In this document: positions 1 to 8,821 of the stretch, piece after piece
Layout: every line of letters begins with the position of its first letter
Position numbering within the stretch: the first letter of the stretch is position 1
NCBI RefSeq assembly: GCF_026625565.1
Contig: NZ_CP112998.1
Span: forward strand, 6,236,501-6,300,500
Reading direction: 5' to 3'
DNA length: 64,000 nt
Origin: Dyadobacter pollutisoli
GTDB lineage: Bacteria > Bacteroidota > Bacteroidia > Cytophagales > Spirosomataceae
Notes under the pieces: generated by a model
The model's input: the letters and a program-made list of their open reading frames with translations, nothing else
The model's database searches: none
Told to the model about the DNA's origin: nothing
Program-made: the position numbers and the translations under genes

Positions 1-1406
1 TTCCGGGACAATTTAAATTCGCTGTACAATTTCAGCATACCGTCCAGAATGCCGTAACCTTCCGTCAATTCCTCTTTCAGGCCGAGCACATCCTCGAAGA
101 AAATGACGAAATTTTCTTTCAGCGAGTTGAAAACATCCTCTCCCAGCTGGGCCGTTTTCAGCTGGCCCATATTGATCATATTAATGTATTTGAGCAAATT
201 AAAAAGGTTAGCAAAAGCCACGGCAGTATTGAGGTCATCATTCATCGCGTTGTAAAAACCATCAATGGATTTCTCGACATCTGCTTTTTTGGCTTCATCT
301 GCGGACACGCCATCTTCATGCACATAGGTCATCAATTTGGCATTTCTTAAACCATTAGCCAGCTTTTTGTAACCTTTATTAGCTGCTTTTAATGCTTCAT
401 TGGAAAAATCCAGCGTGCTTCGGTACTGACTTTGCAACATGAAAAAACGAACAGTCATGGGGCTGTACGCCTGATCCAGCAAGTCGTGATTTCCTGAGAA
501 CAGCTCAGCCGGAAGAAACGAATTTCCCAGTGATTTAGACATTTTCTGTCCGTTCACCGTCAGCATGTTGGTATGCATCCAGTAACGCACCGGTTCTTCA
601 CCGGTAAGCGATTTTCCTTGTGCGATCTCGCATTCATGATGGGGGAATTTCAAATCCATTCCGCCACCGTGAATGTCGAATTGTTTGCCTAAGTACTTGG
701 CGCTCATGCAGGTACATTCGAGGTGCCACCCCGGAAAGCCCATTCCCCAGGGCGAATCCCACTGCATGATGTGTTCGGGGCTAGCCTTTTTCCAAAGTGC
801 AAAATCCAGTGGATTGCGTTTTTCAGCCTGACCGTCCAGTTCGCGGGTTTCGTTCAAAAGGTCTTCGATGACGCGTCCGGAAAGTTTTCCATATTCGTTG
901 CCGCCAGCCTGGTATTTATTGATATCAAAATATACGGAGCCATTGGACTCATAAGCCGAACCTTTCTCGATCAGTTTTTGCACCGCTTCGATTTGTTCGA
1001 TGAGGTGACCCGTCGCAGTAGGCTCGATACTCGGAGGTACCAGGTTAAAAATGGCCGATACATCATGAAAATCGTTGGTATACCGTTGCACGATCTCCAT
1101 AGGTTCAAGTTTTTGAAGCTTTGCCATCTTGCCGATCTTGTCCTCACCTTCCTCGCCGTCGCCCACCAAATGGCCTACGTCAGTGATATTTCTCACATAA
1201 CGTACCTTATACCCAATATGCGTGAGGTATCTGTAAAGAATGTCGAAGGATAAAAATGTACGGATATTTCCTAAATGGACATTGTTGTAAACCGTAGGAC
1301 CACACACATACATTCCGACATAGGGAGGCGCAATTGGTACAAATACATCCTTTTTACGGGTAAGTGTATTGAATATTTTAAGTGGCTGGAAAGTTTGTGC
1401 GGTCAT
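1..1406 (-). CDS. cysS: Cysteine--tRNA ligase, C-terminal end cut by window edge
   Basis: Class Ia aminoacyl-tRNA synthetase that charges tRNA-Cys in the cytoplasm. The frame opens with an ATG at 1406 and runs without a stop to the window edge (about 468 codons seen; the family is usually 460-490, so only the last few residues are missing). Visible signatures are the N-terminal VCGPTVYNNVHLGN segment (zinc Cys plus the HIGH-like HLGN), the WHLECTCMS and HGGGMDLKFPHHECEIAQ segments that complete the zinc and cysteine site, and KMSKSLGN near 530-555. It lies 20 bp downstream of the DUF5618 gene on the same strand and is probably co-transcribed with it. Identification is secure. Confidence 0.97.
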   Translation of the reverse strand, partial: MTAQTFQPLKIFNTLTRKKDVFVPIAPPYVGMYVCGPTVYNNVHLGNIRTFLSFDILYRYLTHIGYKVRYVRNITDVGHLVGDGEEGEDKIGKMAKLQKLEPMEIVQRYTNDFHDVSAIFNLVPPSIEPTATGHLIEQIEAVQKLIEKGSAYESNGSVYFDINKYQAGGNEYGKLSGRVIEDLLNETRELDGQAEKRNPLDFALWKKASPEHIMQWDSPWGMGFPGWHLECTCMSAKYLGKQFDIHGGGMDLKFPHHECEIAQGKSLTGEEPVRYWMHTNMLTVNGQKMSKSLGNSFLPAELFSGNHDLLDQAYSPMTVRFFMLQSQYRSTLDFSNEALKAANKGYKKLANGLRNAKLMTYVHEDGVSADEAKKADVEKSIDGFYNAMNDDLNTAVAFANLFNLLKYINMINMGQLKTAQLGEDVFNSLKENFVIFFEDVLGLKEELTEGYGILDGMLKLYSEFKLSR

Positions 1407-1426
1407 TTATATTTTTACTTTCTGAA

Positions 1427-1822
1427 TTACTGGTTCTTCAATTGAGTTTTTGTTAGGCGCGTTTCGACCCAATCTATTATTTTTTCGGCTTGCTGCAGTC
1501 CTAGTGAAGCTAGTTGGGCACTTTTGGCTCCCTGGTAACCCATGTCAATGTGCAGTATTTGGTAAGCTGTTGCAAATCTTGATAACAGGCTTTTGTCGAT
1601 GCTTCTCAGTTCTTGCTGATACCACTCGACGCTTCTTGATGTTTTTTTATTCTTTTCTCCCAAAAGCTCATTTAGCGCCAACAGAATACCTGTATATGCA
1701 GTGTGTCCAGCGATCTTGACATATTTTTTGTCATAATAAATCCCGTCTTCCTTTTTTGCGTTGTTGCTGAGAAATCCTTTTGCATTGTCAATGCGCCTTC
1801 TTGCTTCTGAGGTTGCTTCCAT
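1427..1822 (-). CDS. Small DUF5618-type protein
   Basis: A 131-residue, mostly helical, charged cytosolic protein without signal peptide or membrane segment. It opens METSEAR-like and has a YYDKKYVKIAGHTAYTGILLAL core that I recall from Bacteroidota DUF5618 proteins; the function is unknown. The helical layout resembles small HEPN-like bundles, but I see no RxxxxH catalytic motif, so I do not claim nuclease activity. It starts at an ATG and is followed after 20 bp by cysS, suggesting a two-gene transcript. The family name is from memory and moderately certain; the coding call itself is firm. Confidence 0.75.
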   Translation of the reverse strand: MEATSEARRRIDNAKGFLSNNAKKEDGIYYDKKYVKIAGHTAYTGILLALNELLGEKNKKTSRSVEWYQQELRSIDKSLLSRFATAYQILHIDMGYQGAKSAQLASLGLQQAEKIIDWVETRLTKTQLKNQ

Positions 1823-2014
1823 TAGTATGTGTCGATAGTGAAGGATAAAATTCGATAGTTTACAAAAATAGCAAATAACCTATGATTGATTAGTAACTGT
1901 TTAGCAGAAAGCTAATGGGCAAAGTCGCTATTCGGTCGTTTTGATTATCTTCGCAGCGTTTTTATAACAAAGGCCCAGTTTGAAACTAACTTAAAATCAA
2001 TACAGTACTTATTT

Positions 2015-2932
2015 ATGAGTTTACTAACCGTAGGATCTGTTGCATTCGATGCGCTCGAAACCCCATTTGGAAAAACAGACAAAATTATTGGCGGTGCAGC
2101 CACTTATATCACACTAGCAGCATCTTATTTTACCAAAGAAAATAACCTGGTAGCAGTAGTTGGAGGTGATTTTCCAAAAGAAATGATTGACCTGCTGGAA
2201 GATCACGGTGTAAGTACTGAGGGGCTTGAAATCGTTCAGGATGGTAAAACGTTCTTCTGGTCAGGTAAGTACCACGAAGATATGAACACCCGTGATACCC
2301 TGATCACAGAGTTGAATGTAATGGAACATTTCGATCCGATCATTCCTGAATCTTACCAGGGAACTGAATTTTTGATGCTGGGTAACACGGTACCTGCCAC
2401 TCAGAAACTGGTGATCGAACGGATGGCGAAACGCCCGAAGCTGATCATGCTTGATACCATGAACCTGTGGATGAATATCGCATTGGATGACCTGAAATCG
2501 GTTCTGAAACTGGTTGACTTGATCACTATTAATGATGAAGAGGCTCGCCAGCTATCGGGAGAATTTTCTCTACGCAAGGCAGCTGCCAAGATCATGGCAA
2601 TGGGGCCGAAAACATTGATCATTAAAAAAGGAGAGCACGGCGCATTGTTGTTCCAGGAAGACAGGATTTTCTTCGCACCAGCTTTGCCGCTGGAAGAAGT
2701 TTTCGACCCAACCGGAGCTGGCGATACATTTGCGGGAGGATTTATCGGTTATCTGGCGAGTACAGATGATATTTCTTTCGAAAATATGAAACGCGCGATC
2801 ATTTATGGTTCTGCAATGGCTTCTTTCTGCGTTGAGAAATTCGGAACAGAACGTTTGGTTAACCTGACTCAGGAGGAAATCAATGCAAGGGTTCAGGATT
2901 TTGTGAACCTTTCCAGTTTTGAGATACAATAA
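2015..2932 (+). CDS. PfkB-family carbohydrate kinase
   Basis: A 305-residue ribokinase-fold kinase that transfers phosphate from ATP to a sugar or nucleoside hydroxyl. The N-terminal substrate lid begins LLTVGSVAFDALETPFG, a GGAATYITLAAS segment follows at about 26-37, and the PfkB signature 2 DPTGAGDTFAGGF lies at about 231-243 with the catalytic Asp in GAGD. The rather short N-terminal region and the ITINDEEARQLSG segment are typical of the adenosine-kinase-like PfkB branch. The substrate cannot be read from the sequence. The gene is divergent from the DUF5618-cysS pair and stands alone; the promoter should lie in the 190-bp gap upstream. Confidence 0.9.
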   Translation: MSLLTVGSVAFDALETPFGKTDKIIGGAATYITLAASYFTKENNLVAVVGGDFPKEMIDLLEDHGVSTEGLEIVQDGKTFFWSGKYHEDMNTRDTLITELNVMEHFDPIIPESYQGTEFLMLGNTVPATQKLVIERMAKRPKLIMLDTMNLWMNIALDDLKSVLKLVDLITINDEEARQLSGEFSLRKAAAKIMAMGPKTLIIKKGEHGALLFQEDRIFFAPALPLEEVFDPTGAGDTFAGGFIGYLASTDDISFENMKRAIIYGSAMASFCVEKFGTERLVNLTQEEINARVQDFVNLSSFEIQ

Positions 2933-2947
2933 ATGAGTTTAAAGTTG

Positions 2948-3001
2948 ATGAGTCTATGAGTTGAGAGAAAGGTATTCTTTTGCTTGTGGACTCATTTTTT
3001 T
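2948..3001 (+). terminator. Possible weak terminator after the PfkB gene
   Basis: ATGAGTC at 2948-2954 can pair with GACTCAT at 2989-2995, and a run of T follows immediately. The loop is long (34 nt), and ATGAGT is repeated three times in the first arm, so this is only a tentative call. Confidence 0.3.
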
Positions 3002-3046
3002 GCCTCAAACCCTCATTAATAGCCCATAGAAAAAGATTTAAATGCA

Positions 3047-3862
3047 ATGAATATGTTCATCCGAAATATCAGCGCTACCCTGGTTCTCTTCGCTGCGACT
3101 CTGTCGGCCAATGCGCAGCATCATCCGACATTGCCTCATGTAAAGAATAAAATCGTCGTCATTTCGCACCGCGGTAACCATGTGGAGGCTCCCGAAAATA
3201 CATTAGCATCCACGAAAGAAGCCATAGCATGCGGCGCGGATTATGTGGAAGTGGATCTGAGGACGACGAAGGACGGGCATTTGGTTGTTTTGCACGATGC
3301 CAAAGTGGACAGGACTACCAACGGAACAGGTATGGTAGCGAACATGACGCTCGAAGAAGTGGAAGATTTACAGGTTTTTAACCGAAATAAAAAAACGCAC
3401 AGGGTTCCTCAATTTAAAGAACTCCTGGCGATTTGTAAAGGTAAAATCAACATCTATCTGGATTTCAAAGAGGCTGATGTTGCGGAGAGTTGGCGGCAGA
3501 TCAAGGCGGCAGGAATGGAAAAACATGTGGTGGTGTACCTGAACAAAGAGGCACAGTACCATCAATGGAAAGAAGTTGCTCCGGAGGTTCCCTTAATGAC
3601 CAGCCTGCCGAAGGATGTTACAACCAGCGAACAGCTGGCCGATTTCCTGAAAAAACTGCACGTGCAGGTGCTGGATAATGTCGCCAGTCCCGAAATGGTA
3701 AAGGCCGCAAATAGTCATGACGTCGCTGTCTGGCTGGATGTGCAAAGTCCCACCGAAGGACCCACATCGTGGAAAGAAGCACTGAATAAAGGTGTGCAAG
3801 GCTTGCAGACGGATAAACCGGCTGATATGGTTTCGTTTATTAAAACACTTGATACTAATTGA
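3047..3862 (+). CDS. Secreted glycerophosphodiester phosphodiesterase family protein
   Basis: A 271-residue GDPD-domain enzyme that would hydrolyse glycerophosphodiesters to glycerol-3-phosphate and an alcohol. Residues 1-23 form a signal peptide ending in ANAQ, so the enzyme is exported, probably to the periplasm. The GDPD fingerprint follows: ISHRGN, APENTLAS, DYVEVDLRTTKDGHLVVLHD, with the catalytic His pair and the metal-binding Glu/Asp all present; DRTTNGTG comes next. The C-terminal GVQGLQTDKPADM matches the family's closing strand. An alternative start two codons downstream (3053) would also give a good signal peptide. The gene stands alone on its strand. Confidence 0.9.
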   Translation: MNMFIRNISATLVLFAATLSANAQHHPTLPHVKNKIVVISHRGNHVEAPENTLASTKEAIACGADYVEVDLRTTKDGHLVVLHDAKVDRTTNGTGMVANMTLEEVEDLQVFNRNKKTHRVPQFKELLAICKGKINIYLDFKEADVAESWRQIKAAGMEKHVVVYLNKEAQYHQWKEVAPEVPLMTSLPKDVTTSEQLADFLKKLHVQVLDNVASPEMVKAANSHDVAVWLDVQSPTEGPTSWKEALNKGVQGLQTDKPADMVSFIKTLDTN

Positions 3863-3894
3863 GTTAGAGAATAAATCAGTACACTCCTTTCACC

Positions 3895-4449
3895 ATGAAA
3901 ATAGCAATTGCATTTATCGGCGTTATTTTCATGGTAACTAGCTGCATTTCCAAATCCACAAATACATCAGCTACGGATTCGTCTGTAAAATCAGTGAAGC
4001 CCCAAGCTAGGTCGTATATCATGTATACGGACATAGAACCTGACATAGATCCTTTTATTGAGGTAAAAGGAATAACTGAAAAAGACATCCGGCATTTATT
4101 TGAGAAGATGCTTGTCGCTGACCAGCAGTACCGTGACAGTCTTTACAATGGAAACAAGAATAATGAAGCATTCTATTCCAAAAAAATCAGTGTAAATGAT
4201 GAAGCTAACCTTATAATTCTAGATAAAATTGTTCAGGAGTTTGGCTGGCCTGAGATTAGTGTCTTTGGAGCAAAGGCAGCTGAGACCTCCTGGCTGATAG
4301 TTTGGCACCAGCGAGGCAGAAGACACATCCTATGTAAATATTTTGATCTGATGGAAAGTGCTGTTGCAAGGAAAGAAATGAATGCTGCTTCATTCAATCA
4401 CATAAAGGTAGCGGTCGAGCAACTATCACCCGATCAGATTGCTTATTAA
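3895..4449 (+). CDS. DUF6624-like lipoprotein
   Basis: A 184-residue protein with a lipobox (VTSC, Cys about 17), so a predicted lipoprotein, followed by a Ser/Thr-rich linker. The globular part has the pattern I associate with DUF6624: a QYRDSL region, then DEANLIILDKIVQEFGWP, FGAKAAETSWLIVWHQ and a helical LCKYFDLMESAV segment. No catalytic function is known to me. It is convergent with tag, and the two genes overlap by 4 bp at their 3' ends (4446-4449). The family assignment rests on remembered motifs. Confidence 0.6.
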   Translation: MKIAIAFIGVIFMVTSCISKSTNTSATDSSVKSVKPQARSYIMYTDIEPDIDPFIEVKGITEKDIRHLFEKMLVADQQYRDSLYNGNKNNEAFYSKKISVNDEANLIILDKIVQEFGWPEISVFGAKAAETSWLIVWHQRGRRHILCKYFDLMESAVARKEMNAASFNHIKVAVEQLSPDQIAY

Positions 4450-4985
4450 TTTGATGCTACATGAATGCTTGAATAAACCGGGCAGTCAACATCATGAGCG
4501 CCGGGGAGGTAGCCGGTACTCATCAAAAATTCGTTGACGATTTCGCCGCCGGTAAATTTGAATGTCTTTTTGAAAAGCTTCACCCATTCCAGCTTGGTTA
4601 ATGGGTGATTGGCGTCCAGCCAGCCTTTGAAGGAGCCGAATTCCTCTTTCAATTCCAGTATTTTCTGCGCATTCACGATCGCAGCATTGATTTTCAGACG
4701 ATTCCGGATAATTCCGGGATCTTGTAAAAGTCTCTCGCGATCATTTTCATCGTATGCTGCGACTTTTTCAATTGAAAAGTTGCTATAAGCAGAACGGAAA
4801 CTCTCCTGCTTGCGAAGCATTAATAGCCAGCTCAGACCTGCCTGATTAATTTCCAAAAGCAATCGTCCAAACAACTCGTCATCATTGTCGATTGGAAAAC
4901 CGTACTGATGGTCGTGGTAATGCTTATGAAGCAGATAGTCAGCTTCTTCTGAAATGTTGTTGTTGACGTAAGTGCAATATGACAT
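4446..4985 (-). CDS. tag: DNA-3-methyladenine glycosylase I
   Basis: A 179-residue base-excision repair enzyme that removes N3-methyladenine from DNA. It aligns along its length with E. coli Tag: the N-terminal SYCTYV Cys4, HYHDHQYGFP, the core QAGLSWLLMLRKQESFR, the DPGIIRNRLKINAAIVNA segment, KFTGGEIVNEFLMSTGYLPGAHDVDC and a C-terminal His/Cys pair for the structural zinc. It is downstream of the GyrI-like gene on the same strand with a 38-bp gap, so the two may form one transcript. Confidence 0.92.
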   Translation of the reverse strand: MSYCTYVNNNISEEADYLLHKHYHDHQYGFPIDNDDELFGRLLLEINQAGLSWLLMLRKQESFRSAYSNFSIEKVAAYDENDRERLLQDPGIIRNRLKINAAIVNAQKILELKEEFGSFKGWLDANHPLTKLEWVKLFKKTFKFTGGEIVNEFLMSTGYLPGAHDVDCPVYSSIHVASN

Positions 4986-5023
4986 GCTAAGTGTTATGCT
5001 TGAATGAGATGACGATCCATGTG

Positions 5024-5482
5024 TTATTTCAAAATTCCGATCTGAATTTCGGTGGTGTTCCTGTCGGGATTTTCGAAATCCAGATTAATGTAAATTTCGC
5101 GGTTTTCGCCAGACATTGTCAAATTGTTGGACAGAATTGCAGGAATGAGTTGGCCATAAACTTCTCGGAATCCATCCCATCCACCGTAAAGCTGATCGGT
5201 CGCACATTCGAACTTTTCCAGGTATTTTGTACGAAATTCAGAGTTTGCCAGTTCAGGTTTCGGCGAAACCGGCAGGGCTATTGTCAATGTAAAAACAGTT
5301 TCAGGGTTGCCGTCTGCTCCGTTATATATCCAGTAAACAGGGCCGGTGATCTCCAAATCGTTCTTGACAGCATCCCGGTACAGCGCGTGTGCAACGTGAC
5401 GTATATGTTCGGAAATTTCATTGAATGAAGTCTGTGTTTCGAAATACAGGACATGAATTGGCTGAATGGTTTTGAGCTGCAT
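5024..5482 (-). CDS. GyrI-like / effector-binding domain protein
   Basis: About 152 residues, cytosolic, resembling the SHS2-type GyrI-like ligand-binding domain found alone or fused to AraC and MerR regulators. It opens MQLKTIQPIHVLYFETQTSFNEI, then has GPVYWIYNG, VFTLTIALPVS, a KFECATDQLYGGWDGFREVYGQL segment and a closing strand REIYINLDFENPDRNTTEIQIGI, all typical of this beta-alpha fold. No DNA-binding domain is attached. An upstream ATG at 5533 adds 17 residues that do not look like part of the domain, so I prefer the ATG at 5482. It precedes tag on the same strand. Ligand unknown. Confidence 0.65.
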   Translation of the reverse strand: MQLKTIQPIHVLYFETQTSFNEISEHIRHVAHALYRDAVKNDLEITGPVYWIYNGADGNPETVFTLTIALPVSPKPELANSEFRTKYLEKFECATDQLYGGWDGFREVYGQLIPAILSNNLTMSGENREIYINLDFENPDRNTTEIQIGILK

Positions 5483-5564
5483 GTTGCGGTCGTTTAATTT
5501 GTTTGGTACAAATGAAGCGGTGGCGAGTGACAACCCTATGTCAGCAGATTTCGTAAGCCTTAAA

Positions 5565-6233
5565 TTAATGTTTCATCCGCCGAACCTTTTGCTGCAGCCA
5601 GGGATAGCTGATATATAGTACTTTTGTCGCCCCAATGCCTATCCCTGCTCCCATGAGCACATCTGCCAGCCAATGCTTGTTGTTGAGAACACGTAATGCA
5701 CCTACCGCTGTGGCAGTACCGTATCCGCCAATGCTGTAAAGCACGCTCCGCTGCCCGTATTCCTCGTGCAAAAGCGTAGCGTTGGTGAAAGCAGTCGTAG
5801 AATGACCCGATGGAAAAGAATGATAATCCTCACCATTAGGCCGCGGATAACGCACAATTCTCTTCAAACTCTGGGTGACTCCCTGCGCTACCAGATTGGA
5901 CAGCAAAGCGAGAATAACCTGGTCGCCCAGTGAATGCTTTCCTTTTACGCCGGAGGCCGCAAGGCTCAAACTGATCACGCCAGGGGCATATGGAAGGTAC
6001 TCGTCCACGTTCGAATGAAAGTTCGAGTATTTGGAAACAACATTCTCCTGCAAGTGCCTGCTGATCTTACCCTGTACGATCAGGCCCGCTATGCCCAGGG
6101 AAACCGGCGGGATCACATCGCCAGCTTTGACGACCCAGAGCGTGGAATCTCTTTGCGCCAAAGCTTCCTGGTTGAAAAAATTACAGCACAGAAGAAAACA
6201 TAACAAATGTATCCGGGCAAATTTTAGCATCAT
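5565..6233 (-). CDS. PAP2-superfamily phosphatase
   Basis: A 222-residue exported or membrane-associated phosphatase with a signal peptide (residues 1-26, ending ALAQ). The three PAP2 motifs are present: KRIVRYPRP, SFPSGHST, and RVLNNKHWLADVLMG, which supply the phosphate-binding Lys/Arg and the catalytic His pair. Members act on lipid phosphates such as undecaprenyl pyrophosphate or lipid A phosphates; the substrate here is not determined. The ATG at 6233 overlaps the TGA of kdsA as ATGA, so translation is probably coupled and the operon order is kdsA then PAP2. That pairing with an LPS-precursor gene favours an envelope-lipid role. Confidence 0.88.
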   Translation of the reverse strand: MMLKFARIHLLCFLLCCNFFNQEALAQRDSTLWVVKAGDVIPPVSLGIAGLIVQGKISRHLQENVVSKYSNFHSNVDEYLPYAPGVISLSLAASGVKGKHSLGDQVILALLSNLVAQGVTQSLKRIVRYPRPNGEDYHSFPSGHSTTAFTNATLLHEEYGQRSVLYSIGGYGTATAVGALRVLNNKHWLADVLMGAGIGIGATKVLYISYPWLQQKVRRMKH

Positions 6234-7042
6234 AGGATCGCTTCTCTCACACGTACCAGTCTTTCCAAAAGCCCTTCCAGCTGATCCAGCGGCAACATAT
6301 TGGCACCATCGGATTTTGCTTCGGCAGGATTAAAATGAGTTTCTATAAAGAGCCCGTCCGCACCGACAGCGATTGCAGCTTTGGCAATGGTCTCGATCAG
6401 CTTCGGTTTGCCGCCTGTGACACCGGAAGTTTGGTTAGGCTGCTGTAATGAATGCGTACAATCCATCACAATGGGCACACCGAATGAAGCCATTTCAGGT
6501 AGATTACGGTAATCGACAATGAGGTCTCCGTAACCAAAACTATTTCCACGGTCCGTTAAAATTACCTGGCAGTCGGGATTTACTTCATTGATTTTTTCAA
6601 CAGCAAATTTCATGGAACCACCAGAAAGAAACTGCCCTTTTTTTACATTGACAGCCTTTCCGGTCCTCGCAGCCGCTGCCAGCAATTCCGTTTGCCGACA
6701 TAAAAACGCGGGAATTTGAAGTACATCTACATACTCAGCCGCCAGTGCAGCTTCGTGAGACTCGTGGATATCGGTAACGGTAGGTATGCCAAAAGTCTGG
6801 TGAACTTCCTGTAGTATTTTCAGCGCTTTTTCATCGCCTATGCCCGTAAATGAGTCAATTTTGGTCCTGTTGGCCTTACGGTACGAGCCTTTGAAAATAT
6901 ATGGAATGCTGAGGCGGTCGGTAATGTTGACGATATGTTCAGCGATTCGGAGTGCCATATCGCGGCCTTCGATCGCGCAGGGGCCCGCCATCAGGAAAAA
7001 TTGAGGGGAATCCGTGTTTTTTAAATCAGGTATTGAAATCAT
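6230..7042 (-). CDS. kdsA: 3-deoxy-8-phosphooctulonate (KDO8P) synthase, metal-dependent type
   Basis: A 270-residue cytosolic enzyme that condenses phosphoenolpyruvate with arabinose-5-phosphate to KDO8P for the LPS inner core. Motifs seen: AGPCAIEG near residue 19, FKGSYRKANRTKIDSFTG, TDIHE, IPAFLCRQTELL, VNVKKGQFLSGG, LTDRGNSFGYGDLIVD and MDCTHSLQQP. The Cys22 in AGPCAIEG occupies the position of the metal-ligand Cys11 of the Aquifex enzyme, where the E. coli enzyme has Asn, so this should be a class II metal-dependent KdsA. It leads a two-gene operon with the PAP2 phosphatase. Confidence 0.96.
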   Translation of the reverse strand: MISIPDLKNTDSPQFFLMAGPCAIEGRDMALRIAEHIVNITDRLSIPYIFKGSYRKANRTKIDSFTGIGDEKALKILQEVHQTFGIPTVTDIHESHEAALAAEYVDVLQIPAFLCRQTELLAAAARTGKAVNVKKGQFLSGGSMKFAVEKINEVNPDCQVILTDRGNSFGYGDLIVDYRNLPEMASFGVPIVMDCTHSLQQPNQTSGVTGGKPKLIETIAKAAIAVGADGLFIETHFNPAEAKSDGANMLPLDQLEGLLERLVRVREAIL

Positions 7043-7210
7043 ACTGACATTAATCTGTGAACAATAAAAGTTTCGCGAATGTACAGTTATCCGTAATGTT
7101 CTCTATATGATGTATAGATTTCTTGAAACTTAACCCGGGTAAGCATTTGATTTTCTGCTTTTTTTATTTTCAGCACACGGCATGCAATAAAATGAACCGA
7201 CTAAAAAAAT

Positions 7211-7238
7211 TTTGAAAAAGTGAACTGAAATATCTTTC
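7211..7238 (+). promoter_or_regulatory. Candidate promoter of acpP
   Basis: TTTG at 7211-7214 and TATCTTTC at 7231-7238 are separated by 16 bases and fit the Bacteroidota -33/-7 pattern (TTTG then TAnnTTTG) with one mismatch. The start codon of acpP follows 34 bases after the -7 box. Confidence 0.45.
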
Positions 7239-7272
7239 TTTGTTGCGATTTTAACCAAAAAGTGATTATAAA

Positions 7273-7509
7273 ATGTCAGCAATTGCAGAAAGAGTTAAGC
7301 AAATTATCGTCGAGAAACTCGGCGTAGAAGAGTCGGAGGTTACACCGGAAGCAAACTTCCAGAACGACTTGGGAGCGGACTCTCTAGATACCGTTGAATT
7401 GATTATGGAGTTTGAAAAAGAATTCAATCTATCTATCCCTGATGATCAGGCAGAGAACATTGGTACAGTTGGCCAGGCTGTTGCATATCTGGAAGAAAAC
7501 GTGAAGTAA
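7273..7509 (+). CDS. acpP: Acyl carrier protein
   Basis: A 78-residue acidic helical protein that carries growing acyl chains on a phosphopantetheine arm in type II fatty acid synthesis. The attachment site is Ser37 within GADSLDTVELIM. Length and the closing NIGTVGQAVAYLEENVK are standard. It heads the acpP-fabF-rnc cluster, with 44 bp to fabF, a common arrangement in Bacteroidota and other bacteria. Confidence 0.98.
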   Translation: MSAIAERVKQIIVEKLGVEESEVTPEANFQNDLGADSLDTVELIMEFEKEFNLSIPDDQAENIGTVGQAVAYLEENVK

Positions 7510-7553
7510 TTCGGTTTCTTTGCTGTATCATCTTCTATTTCTGTCCCAATTTT

Positions 7554-8807
7554 ATGAGTTTTAAGCGAGTTGTAATTACAGGAATGGGTGCATTGACACC
7601 CATCGGGAATGATGTTTCTACCTTTTGGACAAATTTGGTTGCAGGTGTAAGCGGTGCAGCACCTATCACGCGTTTCGATGCTGAAAAGTTTCGGACCCGT
7701 TTTGCCTGCGAGATAAAAGGTCTGGATATCAACAATTACATCCCTCGGCAGGAAGCCCGTAAAATGGACCCTTTTGCACAGTACGCCGTCATTGCTGCTG
7801 ATGAAGCAATGAAGGACGCCGGCTTTGACGCAGATACGCTTGATCTCGACAAAGCCGGTGTTATTTGGGGTACCGGAATTGGCGGTTTGAAAACTTTCGA
7901 AGACGAGGTAATCAACTACGCCGAAAATGGTAAAACCCCGCGGTTTAATCCATTCTTCATTCCAAAAATGATCGTGGATAGCGCCTCAGGAGTACTTTCT
8001 ATCCGTTATGGATTCCGGGGGCCTAATTTCATCACAGTTTCCGCCTGTGCTTCTGCTACTAATGCATTAATCGATGCCTTTAATTATATCAAGCTTGGCA
8101 TGATGAATGTCTGCATCTCGGGAGGTTCCGAAGCAGCTGTTACCATTGCAGGGGTTGGAGGTTTCAATGCATTGAAAGCATTATCAGAAAGAAACGATTC
8201 TCCGGAAACCGCCTCGCGTCCTTACGACAAAGAAAGAGACGGATTCGTACTTGGAGAAGGTGGTGCAGCTCTTATTCTGGAAGAACTCGAACATGCAAAA
8301 GCGAGAGGAGCCAAAATATATGCTGAAATGATCGGTGCCGGAATGTCATCCGATGCCTACCATATTACCGCTCCGCACCCAGAAGGTTTGGGTGCCCACA
8401 TTGTAATGAAAAATGCGGTTGAGAACGCCGGCATCAAACCGGAGGATATCGACTACATCAATACCCACGGGACTTCTACCCCGATTGGTGATCCACAGGA
8501 GATCAAAGCCATCGAGAAATTTTTCGGTGACCACGCCTATGAATTGAACATTAGCTCTACCAAATCCATGACCGGCCACTTATTGGGCGGGGCGGGAGCG
8601 ATAGAAGCTGCGGCCTGTATCATGGCGATCAAGGATCAGATTATCCCACCCACTATCAATCATTTTACCGACGATCCGGAAATTAATCCAAGATTGAACC
8701 TTACCTTCAACAAGGCTCAGAAAAGAAATGTTAATATTGCACTCAGCAATACATTTGGTTTTGGAGGGCACAATGCGTCAGTCATTTTCAAAAAGTATGA
8801 AGACTGA
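7554..8807 (+). CDS. fabF: 3-oxoacyl-[acyl-carrier-protein] synthase II
   Basis: A 417-residue condensing enzyme that elongates acyl-ACP with malonyl-ACP. The Cys-His-His triad is visible: Cys165 in TVSACASATN, His305 in NTHGTSTP and His342 in KSMTGHLLGGAG. The length is typical for FabF (about 410-420). It lies directly downstream of acpP and 14 bp upstream of rnc, so the three genes are probably one transcript. Confidence 0.97.
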   Translation: MSFKRVVITGMGALTPIGNDVSTFWTNLVAGVSGAAPITRFDAEKFRTRFACEIKGLDINNYIPRQEARKMDPFAQYAVIAADEAMKDAGFDADTLDLDKAGVIWGTGIGGLKTFEDEVINYAENGKTPRFNPFFIPKMIVDSASGVLSIRYGFRGPNFITVSACASATNALIDAFNYIKLGMMNVCISGGSEAAVTIAGVGGFNALKALSERNDSPETASRPYDKERDGFVLGEGGAALILEELEHAKARGAKIYAEMIGAGMSSDAYHITAPHPEGLGAHIVMKNAVENAGIKPEDIDYINTHGTSTPIGDPQEIKAIEKFFGDHAYELNISSTKSMTGHLLGGAGAIEAAACIMAIKDQIIPPTINHFTDDPEINPRLNLTFNKAQKRNVNIALSNTFGFGGHNASVIFKKYED

Positions 8808-8821
8808 TTAACTTTTTACAA

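Noticed and set aside
723..1253. 176-codon plus-strand frame opposite cysS
   Set aside because: cysS motifs are complete on the minus strand; the plus frame shows no domain.
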